From UBA721 sp002705165 (GTDB lineage: Bacteria > Planctomycetota > Planctomycetia > Pirellulales > Pirellulaceae): a stretch of 64,000 nucleotides of DNA. A model generated the notes under the pieces. It had not been told where the DNA came from. It made no database searches and saw only the letters and a program-made list of their open reading frames with translations. Shown here in pieces: positions 18,607 to 26,821 of the stretch (positions within the stretch are counted from its first letter, which is position 1; every line of letters starts with the position of its first letter). The position numbers were made by a program, and so were the translations under genes. The stretch lies in assembly GCA_045565995.1 (NCBI GenBank), contig JBJLEF010000009.1, positions 62,001-126,000 on the forward strand, read 5' to 3'.

Positions 18607-19947
18607 ATGTCAGAACACGAAACCACGGAACAAGCACCCTCGCGCAAGTGGTACCAGGCGATTGGACCGGGTATCATCACGGCCTGTGTCGTCATCGGAC
18701 CGGGAAGTATTCTCACCAGTAACAAGATTGGTGCGGGCAACGAATTTAGCATGATCTGGATCGTTGTGGTTGCGTGTATCTTCATGATGTTCTTCATGAG
18801 CATGGGAGCGCGTATTGGTGTCGTAGCTAATTCTTCTCCTGCAGACCTGATTCGCCAGCATCTCGGAGGGACTTTAGGAAAGGCTCTCGCTATCCTCGTT
18901 GGCTTATGCGTTTTCTGCATCTCCACTGCATTCCAATTTGGGAATAATCTAGGAGTACAATCCGCCTTCAATGTCTACCTAGACAAAAGTATTACCATCT
19001 ATCTCGTCATTGGCTTCAATGCTCTGTCGATTTCGTTCTTGTTCGCATTTAAAGACTTCTACAAAGCGCTGGAAAAAGTCATGATGGTTTTTGTGGGACT
19101 CATGCTACTTTGTTTCGCCATCAATTTGGTGGCTGCAAAACCAAATATCGGGTCACTGGCTAAAGGCTTCCTGCCTGTTGATGCGGAGATTAGCCTGGAC
19201 ACTCTCGGGTTGATCGGTACGACATTCGTCGTGGCAGCGGCGTATTTTCAATGCTACCTGGCACGGCAAAAGGGATGGTCTATTAAGGAGCTTAAGAACG
19301 GGATCGTCGACGCTCGGGTTGGTTCAGTGATCATGGCCACTCTGACCATTATGCTAATGGCCACTGCTGGGACCGTATTGGTCGGGCAGACCTTGAATAG
19401 CGTCGAAGATGTGGCTGCAGGGCTTGAACCTGCCTTCGGGGAAACCGGGAAAATGCTGTTCTGCATCGGATTGTTTTCGGCAGCCTATTCTTCTTTCCTC
19501 GTCAACTCCATGATTGCCGGTTTCATTCTTTCTGACGGTCTCCAATTAGGAGCAACGGCTGGAGAAAAAGGACCGAAGATAATTACCACCCTCGTATTAC
19601 TTACTGGGATGGTGGTAGCCTTGGCCGCCGTTTTAATGGACTTCGAAACGGTTCCTGTTGTGGTATTCGCTCAAGCTGTTACGGTTATCGGGAATCCATT
19701 ACTCGCCGCGGTGCTTTTGTGGATGACCAACAGCAAGAAGATTATGGGGGACAGGACTAACGGTCCAATCACTAACATTGTTGGTTTCCTCGGCATCAGC
19801 ATATTACTGGTAATGGCTTATCGCACTGCGTTTATTGTGATTCCCTCAAAACTCAAACCGCCCCAGACAACGGCCGTGGTCGAACAAGTTGAACCAATAT
19901 CTCTCTCACCAAATCAAACACCTAGTCTCAAAACAACTAAAGAATAA
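18607..19947 (+). CDS. Nramp-like transporter with noncanonical metal-site motifs
   Basis: A 446-residue integral membrane protein with about eleven hydrophobic segments and the LeuT-type Nramp layout; a ggag site lies upstream of ATG 18607. The first helix begins IGPGIITACVVIGPGSILTS. Canonical Nramp metal importers have DPGN where this protein has GPGS. The sixth helix should carry the MPH motif but reads VVAAAYFQCYLARQKG. The residues that bind Mn or Fe are thus replaced, while the general fold signature and the cytoplasmic ArgGlnLysGly-type loop remain. Substrate is therefore unclear: an Mg-type Nramp-related carrier or another ion or solute is possible. Confidence 0.82.
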   Translation: MSEHETTEQAPSRKWYQAIGPGIITACVVIGPGSILTSNKIGAGNEFSMIWIVVVACIFMMFFMSMGARIGVVANSSPADLIRQHLGGTLGKALAILVGLCVFCISTAFQFGNNLGVQSAFNVYLDKSITIYLVIGFNALSISFLFAFKDFYKALEKVMMVFVGLMLLCFAINLVAAKPNIGSLAKGFLPVDAEISLDTLGLIGTTFVVAAAYFQCYLARQKGWSIKELKNGIVDARVGSVIMATLTIMLMATAGTVLVGQTLNSVEDVAAGLEPAFGETGKMLFCIGLFSAAYSSFLVNSMIAGFILSDGLQLGATAGEKGPKIITTLVLLTGMVVALAAVLMDFETVPVVVFAQAVTVIGNPLLAAVLLWMTNSKKIMGDRTNGPITNIVGFLGISILLVMAYRTAFIVIPSKLKPPQTTAVVEQVEPISLSPNQTPSLKTTKE

Positions 19948-19950
19948 ATC

Positions 19951-20358
19951 ATGGAATTAACACCTGAAGACGAACTACTAATTCTCAACGAGAAGCTACT
20001 TGAAGCGATCGATACCAACGATTACGAAACCTACACAGAATTATGTGACGTCAATCTCAGTGCGTTCGAGCCTGAGGCAATGGGCCAACTCGTCGAAGGC
20101 CTCCCGTTTCACGCGTTCTACCTTTTGCGAGAGCCCTCTACTGCAGTCAAGCAATCGACGATCTGCTCACCGCGCGTGCGCATGCTTGGCGATGATGCGG
20201 CTGTCATCACCTTTGTTCGCCTTTCGCAAAAATCTTCACCTGACGCCGGCGACTCTGTTGCCAGCTGCGAAGAGACCCGCATCTGGCAAAAAATCGATGG
20301 GAATTGGAAGCACGTCCATTTTCATCGCAGTTTTGCCGGTAGCATCGAGCTAGGTTAG
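19951..20358 (+). CDS. CaMKII-association-domain-like protein (SnoaL-like fold)
   Basis: A 135-residue protein whose start lies 3 bases after the Nramp-like stop, so it is likely co-translated. The sequence LLILNEKLLEAIDTNDYETY, the middle region FHAFYL and the C-terminal IDGNWKHVHFHRS match the bacterial branch of the CaMKII association domain family, a cone-shaped fold that forms ring oligomers and binds small ligands. There is no kinase in the gene. Bacterial members have no settled role. Its tight coupling to a transporter suggests a binding or regulatory partner, which is inference. Confidence 0.82.
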   Translation: MELTPEDELLILNEKLLEAIDTNDYETYTELCDVNLSAFEPEAMGQLVEGLPFHAFYLLREPSTAVKQSTICSPRVRMLGDDAAVITFVRLSQKSSPDAGDSVASCEETRIWQKIDGNWKHVHFHRSFAGSIELG

Positions 20359-20371
20359 TCGACCTAACAAC

Positions 20372-21082
20372 ATGCCAAATTCCGCCAAACGCAAACGCAC
20401 GCCGCCCCGATGGAATCGACTTAATAGGGAAATCGATGCCTGCCAGAAGTGCACCCGACTCATCGATTATTGCCGGGAAGTAGCGCATGTAAAACGGCGG
20501 GCCTACATCAATGAAACCTACTGGGGGGGCCCTGTTTCAAACTTCGGTGATCCTTATGCGGAGTTACTTTTAGTAGGCTTAGCCCCCGGAGCACACGGTG
20601 CTAACCGCACCGGAAGGATGTTCACCGGGGACCGTAGTGGTGACTGGCTGTACAAAGCATTGTTCAAAGCAGGTTTCGCCAACCAACCAGAATCAACGCA
20701 TCTTCAAGACGGGCTGCAACTGACCGGATGTGCTATTACTAACATCTGCCATTGTGCACCGCCCCAGAACAAGCCTACAAGGCAAGAAGTCCTAACCTGC
20801 CAGCCATGGTTTGAACAACTTGTGGGCCAATTACCTATCAAGGTTTTTCTAGCCTTCGGACAGATCGCCTGGCGTGGAGTGATCGACTTCATGAAAGATA
20901 CTGATGTTTATTCGGGACCTATCCCAAAATTCGGCCATGGGCGTTCCTTCAAATTTAACGATGGCCGGATTTTATTAGGAAGCTATCATCCCAGCCAACA
21001 AAACACATTTACGGGCAGGCTTACCGAATCGATGTTTAATTCTGTTTTTCGGAAAGCGAATCGCTTTCTAGACAAGCGATAA
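20372..21082 (+). CDS. Family 5 uracil-DNA glycosylase (UdgB type)
   Basis: A 236-residue DNA-repair glycosylase that removes uracil and some other deaminated bases. Motif 1 is GLAPGAHGANRTGRMFTGD (residues about 69-87) and motif 2 is GSYHPSQQNTFTGRLT near the C-terminus. The family 5 enzymes lack the Asp/Asn of family 1 in motif 1, as here. Four cysteines fit the [4Fe-4S] cluster: Cys24 and Cys27 (ACQKC), one of Cys126/Cys128 (NICHC) and Cys143 (LTC). It starts 13 bases after the preceding gene and is followed by a short gap with a TATAAT at 21098. Confidence 0.92.
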   Translation: MPNSAKRKRTPPRWNRLNREIDACQKCTRLIDYCREVAHVKRRAYINETYWGGPVSNFGDPYAELLLVGLAPGAHGANRTGRMFTGDRSGDWLYKALFKAGFANQPESTHLQDGLQLTGCAITNICHCAPPQNKPTRQEVLTCQPWFEQLVGQLPIKVFLAFGQIAWRGVIDFMKDTDVYSGPIPKFGHGRSFKFNDGRILLGSYHPSQQNTFTGRLTESMFNSVFRKANRFLDKR

Positions 21083-21149
21083 ATTAACAGATTTCAGTAT
21101 AATTAGGTTTTAACCTTTGATCTTTAGAGATGCATTGATACCTCCTTCC

Positions 21150-23399
21150 ATGAAACTTCATCGCCAACCTGCCTGGCTGCTTACCTGTCTTTTGATCGCA
21201 AGTCTCTTTGTCTTCCCAGAAAACCTAATAGACGCTCAGGAAGTACAAACAGCTAAAACCGTCGAACAGCTCGCCGCCAATATCAAACCTTCTTTAGTCA
21301 CAATTTCCACCATGGGCCGAGATGGGAAATATCAGGGCGTCGGCACCGGTTTTGTTGTCGATCAAGAAGGCCTCATCGTGACGAACCTTCATGTGATCGG
21401 TGATTCTCGTGAATTCCGAGTGGAGACAGCGTCGGGCGAGGAACTTAAAGTCATAGGCATCCACGCATCAGATCGTGTTATGGATCTTGCCATTATTCGA
21501 GTCCAAGCTAGCGACTTAACCGCCCTGGCGATGGGTGATATCAATTCCTTAGCTCAGGGCGCACCAATTATCGTCATGGGGAATCCTCATGGACTGCGAA
21601 ATAGTGTCGTGTCCGGTATTAACTCAGGGATTCGCGAGATCGATGGCCGCAAAATGATGCAATTAGCAATTCCAATCGAACCAGGAAACTCCGGTGGTCC
21701 CGTGCTTGATATGCAAGGTAATGTACACGGGATCGTCACGATGAAGTCTCTTGTGACTGCGAATCTTGGGTTCGCCGTCGACATTGCCCCTCTGAAGGCA
21801 CTCCTGGACTCCCCTAACCCAGTCACCATCGACAAATGGCTCACGATCGGGTCACTCGACCCACGTGACTGGGAGCCCGTCTTTGGCCCTCATTGGAAGC
21901 AACGAGGCGGGCGTATTCTCGCGGGAGGTTCCGGTGCAGGGTTTGCAGGACGTTCTCTCTGCCTCTACCAGGGAGAAATCCCGGAGATTCCCTACGAAAT
22001 ACAGGTCCGCGTAAAGTTGGACGATGAAAAGGGGGCTGCCGGACTGATTTTCTTCGCCGACGGTCGGAACAAGCATTATGGATTCTATCCGACAAACAAT
22101 AAGATTCGTTTCACTCTGTTTGAGGGTTCCTCCGTCTTCACCTGGACCGTTCTTTATGACCAGCCATCCGACGCTTATCGGCCTCGTGAATTCAACACCC
22201 TCAAAGTTCGCGTTGAAGAAGATCGCTTTAAGATGTTCGTTAACGGACAGCAGGTACTTGAATCCACCAACCGCAACCTCACTTCTGGTAAACCCGGTTT
22301 AGCCAAGTTCCGAGAGACTGCGGCTGATTTTCGAAATTTCGTCGTCGCCAAAGAAATCGATCGGTCTACACTGAGTGATGAAGCAAAACAGCAGATCACG
22401 GATGCCATTTCCGAGGTTCCCCCACTTGCCGATTTGAAGCCCGAAAATCTGGCCCCATTCCTCGCCACGCCTAACTACTCGCGAACTATCCTCCAGCAGG
22501 AAACAAAACGACTCGAAGATAAACTCACTGAGCTAAAGAAGCTGGATGCTGACATCCATACGAATGCGGTCGCCCAGGAACTGGGGAATTACTTTTCCGA
22601 ATATGAGAAACGCCTTTCCGAAACAGAGGCGAAAAACGACGTATCTATCGACCTACTAAAAGCCTCCCTGATTATCGCGTCAGTAGACGAAGACGAAATC
22701 AACATACCGGCTTACCTGCGACAAGTTGACCGGATGGTCGCGGATATCAAAGCAACACTTGTTGAAGACAGTAGCCCTGTTGAAGTTCGCAACGCGTTAA
22801 ACAAGTATCTCTACGAGGACAATGGATTTCACGGGGCGCGATTTGACTACTATCACAGGGCAAACAGCTATATGAATCGGTTGCTAGATGACCGTGAGGG
22901 CCTGCCAATCACCCTCTCCGTTCTCTACATGGAATTAGGAACTCGACTGGGTCTCAAGGTCGAAGGAGTCGGAATCCCCGGTCACTTCATCGTTCGACAG
23001 ATGATTGGAGAAAAGCAATTCTTTCTGGATCCGTTTGACGATGCCCGCATTTTAAGCCTCGAAGAAGTCAAGGAACTAGCAACAAACGGTCGCACCGAGC
23101 AGTTTGACGATCGTTTTTTGGAAACCGCATCTGCGAAGAACATTCTCATGAGAATGTTGAATAACCTACTGGGATTAGCGCAGGACGAAGAAGATAAAGA
23201 ATCCATGTTGCGATACCTTGAAGTTCTGATGGCGCTCGACGAAACCCACATTCAAAACAGGGGGATGCGGGCGATCATCCGATTTGAGACCGGAAGAAAA
23301 CAAGCGGCCGTGGACGACCTGGACTACTTTCTCGACACCAGACCAAACGAATTGGATCTCGATCAAATCCAACGCATGAGAGATTACTTTAATCGCTAA
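21150..23399 (+). CDS. Exported trypsin-like protease fused to a beta-sandwich and a SirB1 transglutaminase-like domain
   Basis: The ATG at 21150 is preferred to the TTG at 21117 since a signal peptide follows (WLLTCLLIASLFVFPENLIDA). Three parts are visible in 749 residues. First, a DegP/HtrA-like trypsin domain (about 40-225) with the triad His81 (VTNLHVIG), Asp112 (DRVMDLAII) and Ser181 (IEPGNSGGPV). Second, a concanavalin/DUF1080-like beta-sandwich (about 235-405). Third, after a helical linker, a SirB1 transglutaminase-like domain (about 500-670) with GLPITLSVLYMELGTRLGL and GVGIPGHFIVR, then a TPR-like end. No PDZ domain is present. It probably acts in the periplasm or outside the cell. 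It ends the rightward operon before a terminator. Confidence 0.88.
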   Translation: MKLHRQPAWLLTCLLIASLFVFPENLIDAQEVQTAKTVEQLAANIKPSLVTISTMGRDGKYQGVGTGFVVDQEGLIVTNLHVIGDSREFRVETASGEELKVIGIHASDRVMDLAIIRVQASDLTALAMGDINSLAQGAPIIVMGNPHGLRNSVVSGINSGIREIDGRKMMQLAIPIEPGNSGGPVLDMQGNVHGIVTMKSLVTANLGFAVDIAPLKALLDSPNPVTIDKWLTIGSLDPRDWEPVFGPHWKQRGGRILAGGSGAGFAGRSLCLYQGEIPEIPYEIQVRVKLDDEKGAAGLIFFADGRNKHYGFYPTNNKIRFTLFEGSSVFTWTVLYDQPSDAYRPREFNTLKVRVEEDRFKMFVNGQQVLESTNRNLTSGKPGLAKFRETAADFRNFVVAKEIDRSTLSDEAKQQITDAISEVPPLADLKPENLAPFLATPNYSRTILQQETKRLEDKLTELKKLDADIHTNAVAQELGNYFSEYEKRLSETEAKNDVSIDLLKASLIIASVDEDEINIPAYLRQVDRMVADIKATLVEDSSPVEVRNALNKYLYEDNGFHGARFDYYHRANSYMNRLLDDREGLPITLSVLYMELGTRLGLKVEGVGIPGHFIVRQMIGEKQFFLDPFDDARILSLEEVKELATNGRTEQFDDRFLETASAKNILMRMLNNLLGLAQDEEDKESMLRYLEVLMALDETHIQNRGMRAIIRFETGRKQAAVDDLDYFLDTRPNELDLDQIQRMRDYFNR

Positions 23400-23404
23400 A
23401 AAAA

Positions 23405-23439
23405 CGACTGCCTGTTTCGGGTTTCAAAACAGGCAGTCG
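23405..23439. terminator. Bidirectional terminator, strongest for the minus strand
   Basis: A 13-bp perfect stem, cgactgcctgttt with aaacaggcagtcg, and a 9-base loop. Seven A bases on the left give a U-tract for leftward transcripts from the DUF3500 gene; the right side has a weaker T-rich stretch for the protease gene. Confidence 0.85.
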
Positions 23440-23467
23440 CTTAGATTCTTTCACTTTGGAATGCGGG

Positions 23468-24514
23468 CTATTTCTTTACCGCGATTGCAAAGTCACCTCG
23501 CGTATCCCGCCACAAACAGTGGATATGACTCGCCGGATTTCCAGCGGCGTCTGGCTGAGTGTTTACGAACTCAATAAGAAACGTTGGGCCTTGCACTCGA
23601 TAGTAATGCCCAACGCCTGGCTTAGTAGCACCAGCCCAACAGAATTTCACCTTACCCCAACCCGCCTCTTTGATATCTGCCAGCCGATTCGCTGCGATAT
23701 CCGGGGCCATGCTGCGCGTGTATGTCATGATCAACTGACGCAGCATTTTCTTCTGCTCCTCTTCAAGCTCACGCATCAAAATGCCTTCCGCAGCTGTTTG
23801 CGGAGGCTGAGCCTGCCCTGCATTACGGACTTCCTTAGGAGCCGCTTCTGCGATGATGGCAATCTTCTTTTGTTCGTCACTGAGTGAGTTCACCAGGTCG
23901 AAACCGAGTGTTTCTTCATTATCAAGAACACGAGCACCCTTCTCAAAGCCAGCCAAATCCGCTGGAACGATCGTTGGGTTCGAGCACATCACCTGAGGAG
24001 TCGAAGAAACTACTTCATTATTCTCAATCACAAAGTTAAGCGACATGTGATGGCCTTCAATACTCACGCCCCATTTCCCATCTTTCGAAGGGCTTCCAAA
24101 AAGGGTGTAGTAGTAAAGTTCCGTATCACGTGGAAAACGCCCCGGACTAGCCTTCTCTAATTCATGCAGGACACCTTCCAATTTCATAATGTTTGTGAAC
24201 TTCTTGTAGCCCAGAAAACTGAGGCCAGATCGCAAGATTTGGTTCGCAGCTTTTCGTTGTTTTGGACTCATGTCCTTGACGACAAGCCCCTTACGACTGT
24301 CTTTCGGAATAAAGTGCCACGCTACTCGTTCAGCACTGTCATAGTCCATCACTGCAAGTTTCTTTTCCTCGTCACTCAACGTTCCAAGAAACCCATTAGC
24401 TGCTGTCAGGAATGCCTCTCCCGCTGGAGGACGTTCTTTCTGGAGTCCCAACGTCGCCAATGCAGTTGTCAGTACCAATACACTTAAAATTGTTACCTTT
24501 CCGGCCTTCATCAA
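23468..24514 (-). CDS. DUF3500 family exported protein
   Basis: A 348-residue protein with an N-terminal hydrophobic signal (KVTILSVLVLTTALATLG). The body matches DUF3500: FLGTLSDEEKKLAVMDYDS, then WHFIPKDSRKGL, then MSLNFVIENNEVVSSTPQVM, and the C-terminal VGHYYRVQGPTFLIEFVN with HIHCLWRD. DUF3500 proteins are secreted or periplasmic and unassigned; the conserved His residues (HHM, HIH) could bind metal. It converges with the protease fusion gene and diverges from the zinc protein gene. The longer Glu/Lys-rich middle (LEEEQKKM) is typical of the family. Confidence 0.88.
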   Translation of the reverse strand: MMKAGKVTILSVLVLTTALATLGLQKERPPAGEAFLTAANGFLGTLSDEEKKLAVMDYDSAERVAWHFIPKDSRKGLVVKDMSPKQRKAANQILRSGLSFLGYKKFTNIMKLEGVLHELEKASPGRFPRDTELYYYTLFGSPSKDGKWGVSIEGHHMSLNFVIENNEVVSSTPQVMCSNPTIVPADLAGFEKGARVLDNEETLGFDLVNSLSDEQKKIAIIAEAAPKEVRNAGQAQPPQTAAEGILMRELEEEQKKMLRQLIMTYTRSMAPDIAANRLADIKEAGWGKVKFCWAGATKPGVGHYYRVQGPTFLIEFVNTQPDAAGNPASHIHCLWRDTRGDFAIAVKK

Positions 24515-24628
24515 TTAATCCTCTTTGAAATAAAATGAGCTATAGATTTTTGTTACTCTTATAGTCTAAGCCGTCTCACTTACCATTACTACAACAGGCC
24601 GTAGATATACGTTTGCGAATCACCCAAG

Positions 24629-25087
24629 ATGCTATCCTTCTATTTCCAATTAACTTGTCAGAATTGCAGGGCGCAGCGAGTCTTATCCGGCGTTGAAATG
24701 CATCACCAACTAATAAGTCTGGGAAAACTCAGGAAGCTGGCCACGCCTGAACCCGAGATAATGCTTGAGCTTTTTAGAACGTCACCCGAGCTTGTCAACT
24801 GTGAGGACTGCGGCAGCGCTGCTGTCGGTATATCACACGTTTCAGACGAATTCGACGATCTGGCCACTCGTCGCTGTGACGTCTGTAACCAAGGAATCAA
24901 TCCGGAACGTCTGGAAATCTTTCCTGCGGCCGAAACTTGCACCGCGTGTGCTGCTAAAATAACTTCCGAAAAGACAGAGCATGACTACTGTGCTCTTTGC
25001 GGAGAAAGCATGTCGTTGGTCACGACGAACCGTAGGGGAATCACTCAATATGTGTCACGTTGTAACGGGTGTGGATATGCAAGCTAA
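24629..25087 (+). CDS. Small protein with six CxxC pairs (three predicted zinc sites)
   Basis: A 152-residue protein with Cys pairs at 10/13, 58/61, 83/86, 104/107, 121/124 and 145/148, enough for three C4 zinc sites. The middle pair set, CDVCNQGINPERLEIFPAAE followed by TCTAC, closely resembles the zinc finger of DksA/TraR proteins, and the last set (CALCGE ... CNGCGY) resembles a rubredoxin-like or zinc-ribbon end. It lacks the DksA coiled coil, so an RNA polymerase role is not claimed. Its stop overlaps the start of the following lipoprotein gene by 11 bases. I do not recognise a named family. Confidence 0.72.
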   Translation: MLSFYFQLTCQNCRAQRVLSGVEMHHQLISLGKLRKLATPEPEIMLELFRTSPELVNCEDCGSAAVGISHVSDEFDDLATRRCDVCNQGINPERLEIFPAAETCTACAAKITSEKTEHDYCALCGESMSLVTTNRRGITQYVSRCNGCGYAS

Positions 25088-25793
25088 ACTATTTCTTTTT
25101 GCCATCCTACTACTTCACATTTTACTACCTGGGTGTTCTCAGACTGAGACAGAGCATGAACCAACTGCCATCGAACTCGTTGAGGCAGCCGAAGTTATCC
25201 GCACTGCACTTAAGATTCCTGACACCACCACGATTCACATTGAGCAGAAGCCTATTACAGATCCGGATCTTGAACTCTTACGGGATAATCCTGACATCAC
25301 CAATTTATTGCTTGACGAGAGTGAAATAACCGATAGCGGTATCGCGACGATAACAACCTTACCGAACCTGATTCATCTGCGTGTGCGTAGTAAGGTAACC
25401 GATGCCTGTATTGATGACCTATTAAGAATTGAATCGCTAAAGGTATTAAACCTACCCTATGCCGACTTCACCGATGAGGGTTTACAACGACTGGCAAATC
25501 ATCCTCGCATAGAACTGTTGCGTCTTCGGAGTCCACGCGTCACAGATGCCTCGATGCCTGCGATATCTAAAATGCAAAACCTGGCATTTCTACACTTCAT
25601 CGAAATCCCGGTTACCGACGTGGGCTTAGAAGCTTTTTTTAAAGGCGATCAACTACAATCGCTCTATCTAGACGATTGCGGAATAACAAACAGCGGGCTC
25701 TCCAAACTGCTAAAACACCAGCCTGCATTACACCTTCATGTAAACCAGGCCCATCTGGACAACGACCCTAACGAACATTCCCACGATCACTAA
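25077..25793 (+). CDS. Leucine-rich-repeat lipoprotein
   Basis: The ATG at 25077 is chosen because a lipoprotein signal follows (LFLFAILLLHILLPGC, lipobox LPGC); the frame is open further upstream but that part overlaps the zinc protein. The mature protein of about 220 residues carries repeats of the form LxxLxLxxxxITDxGLxxL: SEITDSGIATI, SKVTDACIDDL, ADFTDEGLQRL, PRVTDASMPAI, IPVTDVGLEAF, CGITNSGLSKL. These are the cysteine-containing-type LRRs frequent in planctomycetes. The C-terminus ends in a His-rich tail (EHSHDH). It is probably membrane-anchored and used for protein binding; the partner is unknown. Confidence 0.85.
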   Translation: MQAKLFLFAILLLHILLPGCSQTETEHEPTAIELVEAAEVIRTALKIPDTTTIHIEQKPITDPDLELLRDNPDITNLLLDESEITDSGIATITTLPNLIHLRVRSKVTDACIDDLLRIESLKVLNLPYADFTDEGLQRLANHPRIELLRLRSPRVTDASMPAISKMQNLAFLHFIEIPVTDVGLEAFFKGDQLQSLYLDDCGITNSGLSKLLKHQPALHLHVNQAHLDNDPNEHSHDH

Positions 25794-25805
25794 GGCCATC
25801 CAAGC

Positions 25806-26489
25806 TCAATAAGTGACCTTGAGAGCGTCGTATAGTTCAGACATCGCGGCTATTGATTGAGGGCAGCCTTGCATCGAGTAGATATGGATCAGGTTCGCGA
25901 TGACTCGCGCTACCCACTGACGATTCGTCGCCGAAGGAAGCTGATCGACCGGCACAACCTCTCGCTGGCCAGTTGTTAAGGCGACGCGATCTGCCACCTG
26001 CTCCGAATTCAGTACGTCGCCACGGAAGAACGGGTCGACGATCATAGAATCTCCCCCCACATGGAGGCGCGCCAGAAAATGCCCTGGACTACTGATTCCA
26101 TCCACCTTCAGTCCAATGCGTTCCGCTACTAGCTTATAGATAATCGTAAGAGTAATTGGTAATCCTTGTTTCGACTCCAGAACATGCGGCAAGAAACTAT
26201 TTCGGGGATTAAAGTAGTTCTTGGCATCCCCGTGAAATCCCAGCTCATCGAAAAGAACATCATGGAGATGAGCCGCTAAAGCTCGCGGGTTGCCGCTAGG
26301 AACACGGGACAAAATCCGAGACGAAATTTCGTCAAGTTCAAGTTGTACCGACCGAACCTCTGCATTCGGTAGAAAATGCATGGAAACGGCGACAACTGCA
26401 TTAAGCAGGCCCTGACTGGTATCCAATTGCTCTATCTCGCGGCAGAAGGTCCAGTAGGCTTCGCTACGGCAATGAACCGGTACATCCAT
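25806..26489 (-). CDS. SirB1-type transglutaminase-like protein
   Basis: A 227-residue stand-alone version of the SirB1 domain also found in the protease fusion at 21.1-23.4 kb. LFDELGFHGDAKNYFNPRNS, then FLPHVLESKQGLPITLTI, then ISSPGHFLARL and MIVDPFFRG are conserved between the two. There is no signal peptide, so it is cytoplasmic. The role is not established; members are often described as transglutaminase-like without shown activity. It converges with the LRR lipoprotein gene 13 bases away. Start ATG 26489 is the only good choice. Confidence 0.86.
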   Translation of the reverse strand: MDVPVHCRSEAYWTFCREIEQLDTSQGLLNAVVAVSMHFLPNAEVRSVQLELDEISSRILSRVPSGNPRALAAHLHDVLFDELGFHGDAKNYFNPRNSFLPHVLESKQGLPITLTIIYKLVAERIGLKVDGISSPGHFLARLHVGGDSMIVDPFFRGDVLNSEQVADRVALTTGQREVVPVDQLPSATNRQWVARVIANLIHIYSMQGCPQSIAAMSELYDALKVTY

Positions 26490-26821
26490 ATTCGAACTCG
26501 GCGTATTCTCTGAAGAAAACTCGCGACTCCCAGAGTCGCTAAGGGGTCTATTTTTGAAAATAACGGATAGCTCTATCAGAAGTCAAATTTTTTAAAGTAT
26601 ATTTCTCCGGGGGATCTTCCCTCACTCATGCAAGGTCTGACATCCCCGACTTCGCGAATTGCCTTAGGGCCTGACTAGACTTTGGCCTTCCTAAAATAAC
26701 TCTGAAAGGCCTCCGCCTCTACGAACCGATCCACTAAACGCTACTTAACAATTACGACTATAATTATTATGATCAGCTGTCAGGCCAACACGAATTTTCA
26801 CATCGAACTGAGACCCTCAAC
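26490..26821. promoter_or_regulatory. Divergent region upstream of dnaG
   Basis: About 330 bases without a gene. Promoters for the leftward SirB1 gene and the rightward dnaG gene are expected here. A TATAAT lies at about 26757-26762 (actataatta) some 60 bases before dnaG, but I see no good -35 box. A run of T and A at 26586-26598 could be a UP-like element. No RNA gene was seen. Confidence 0.35.
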
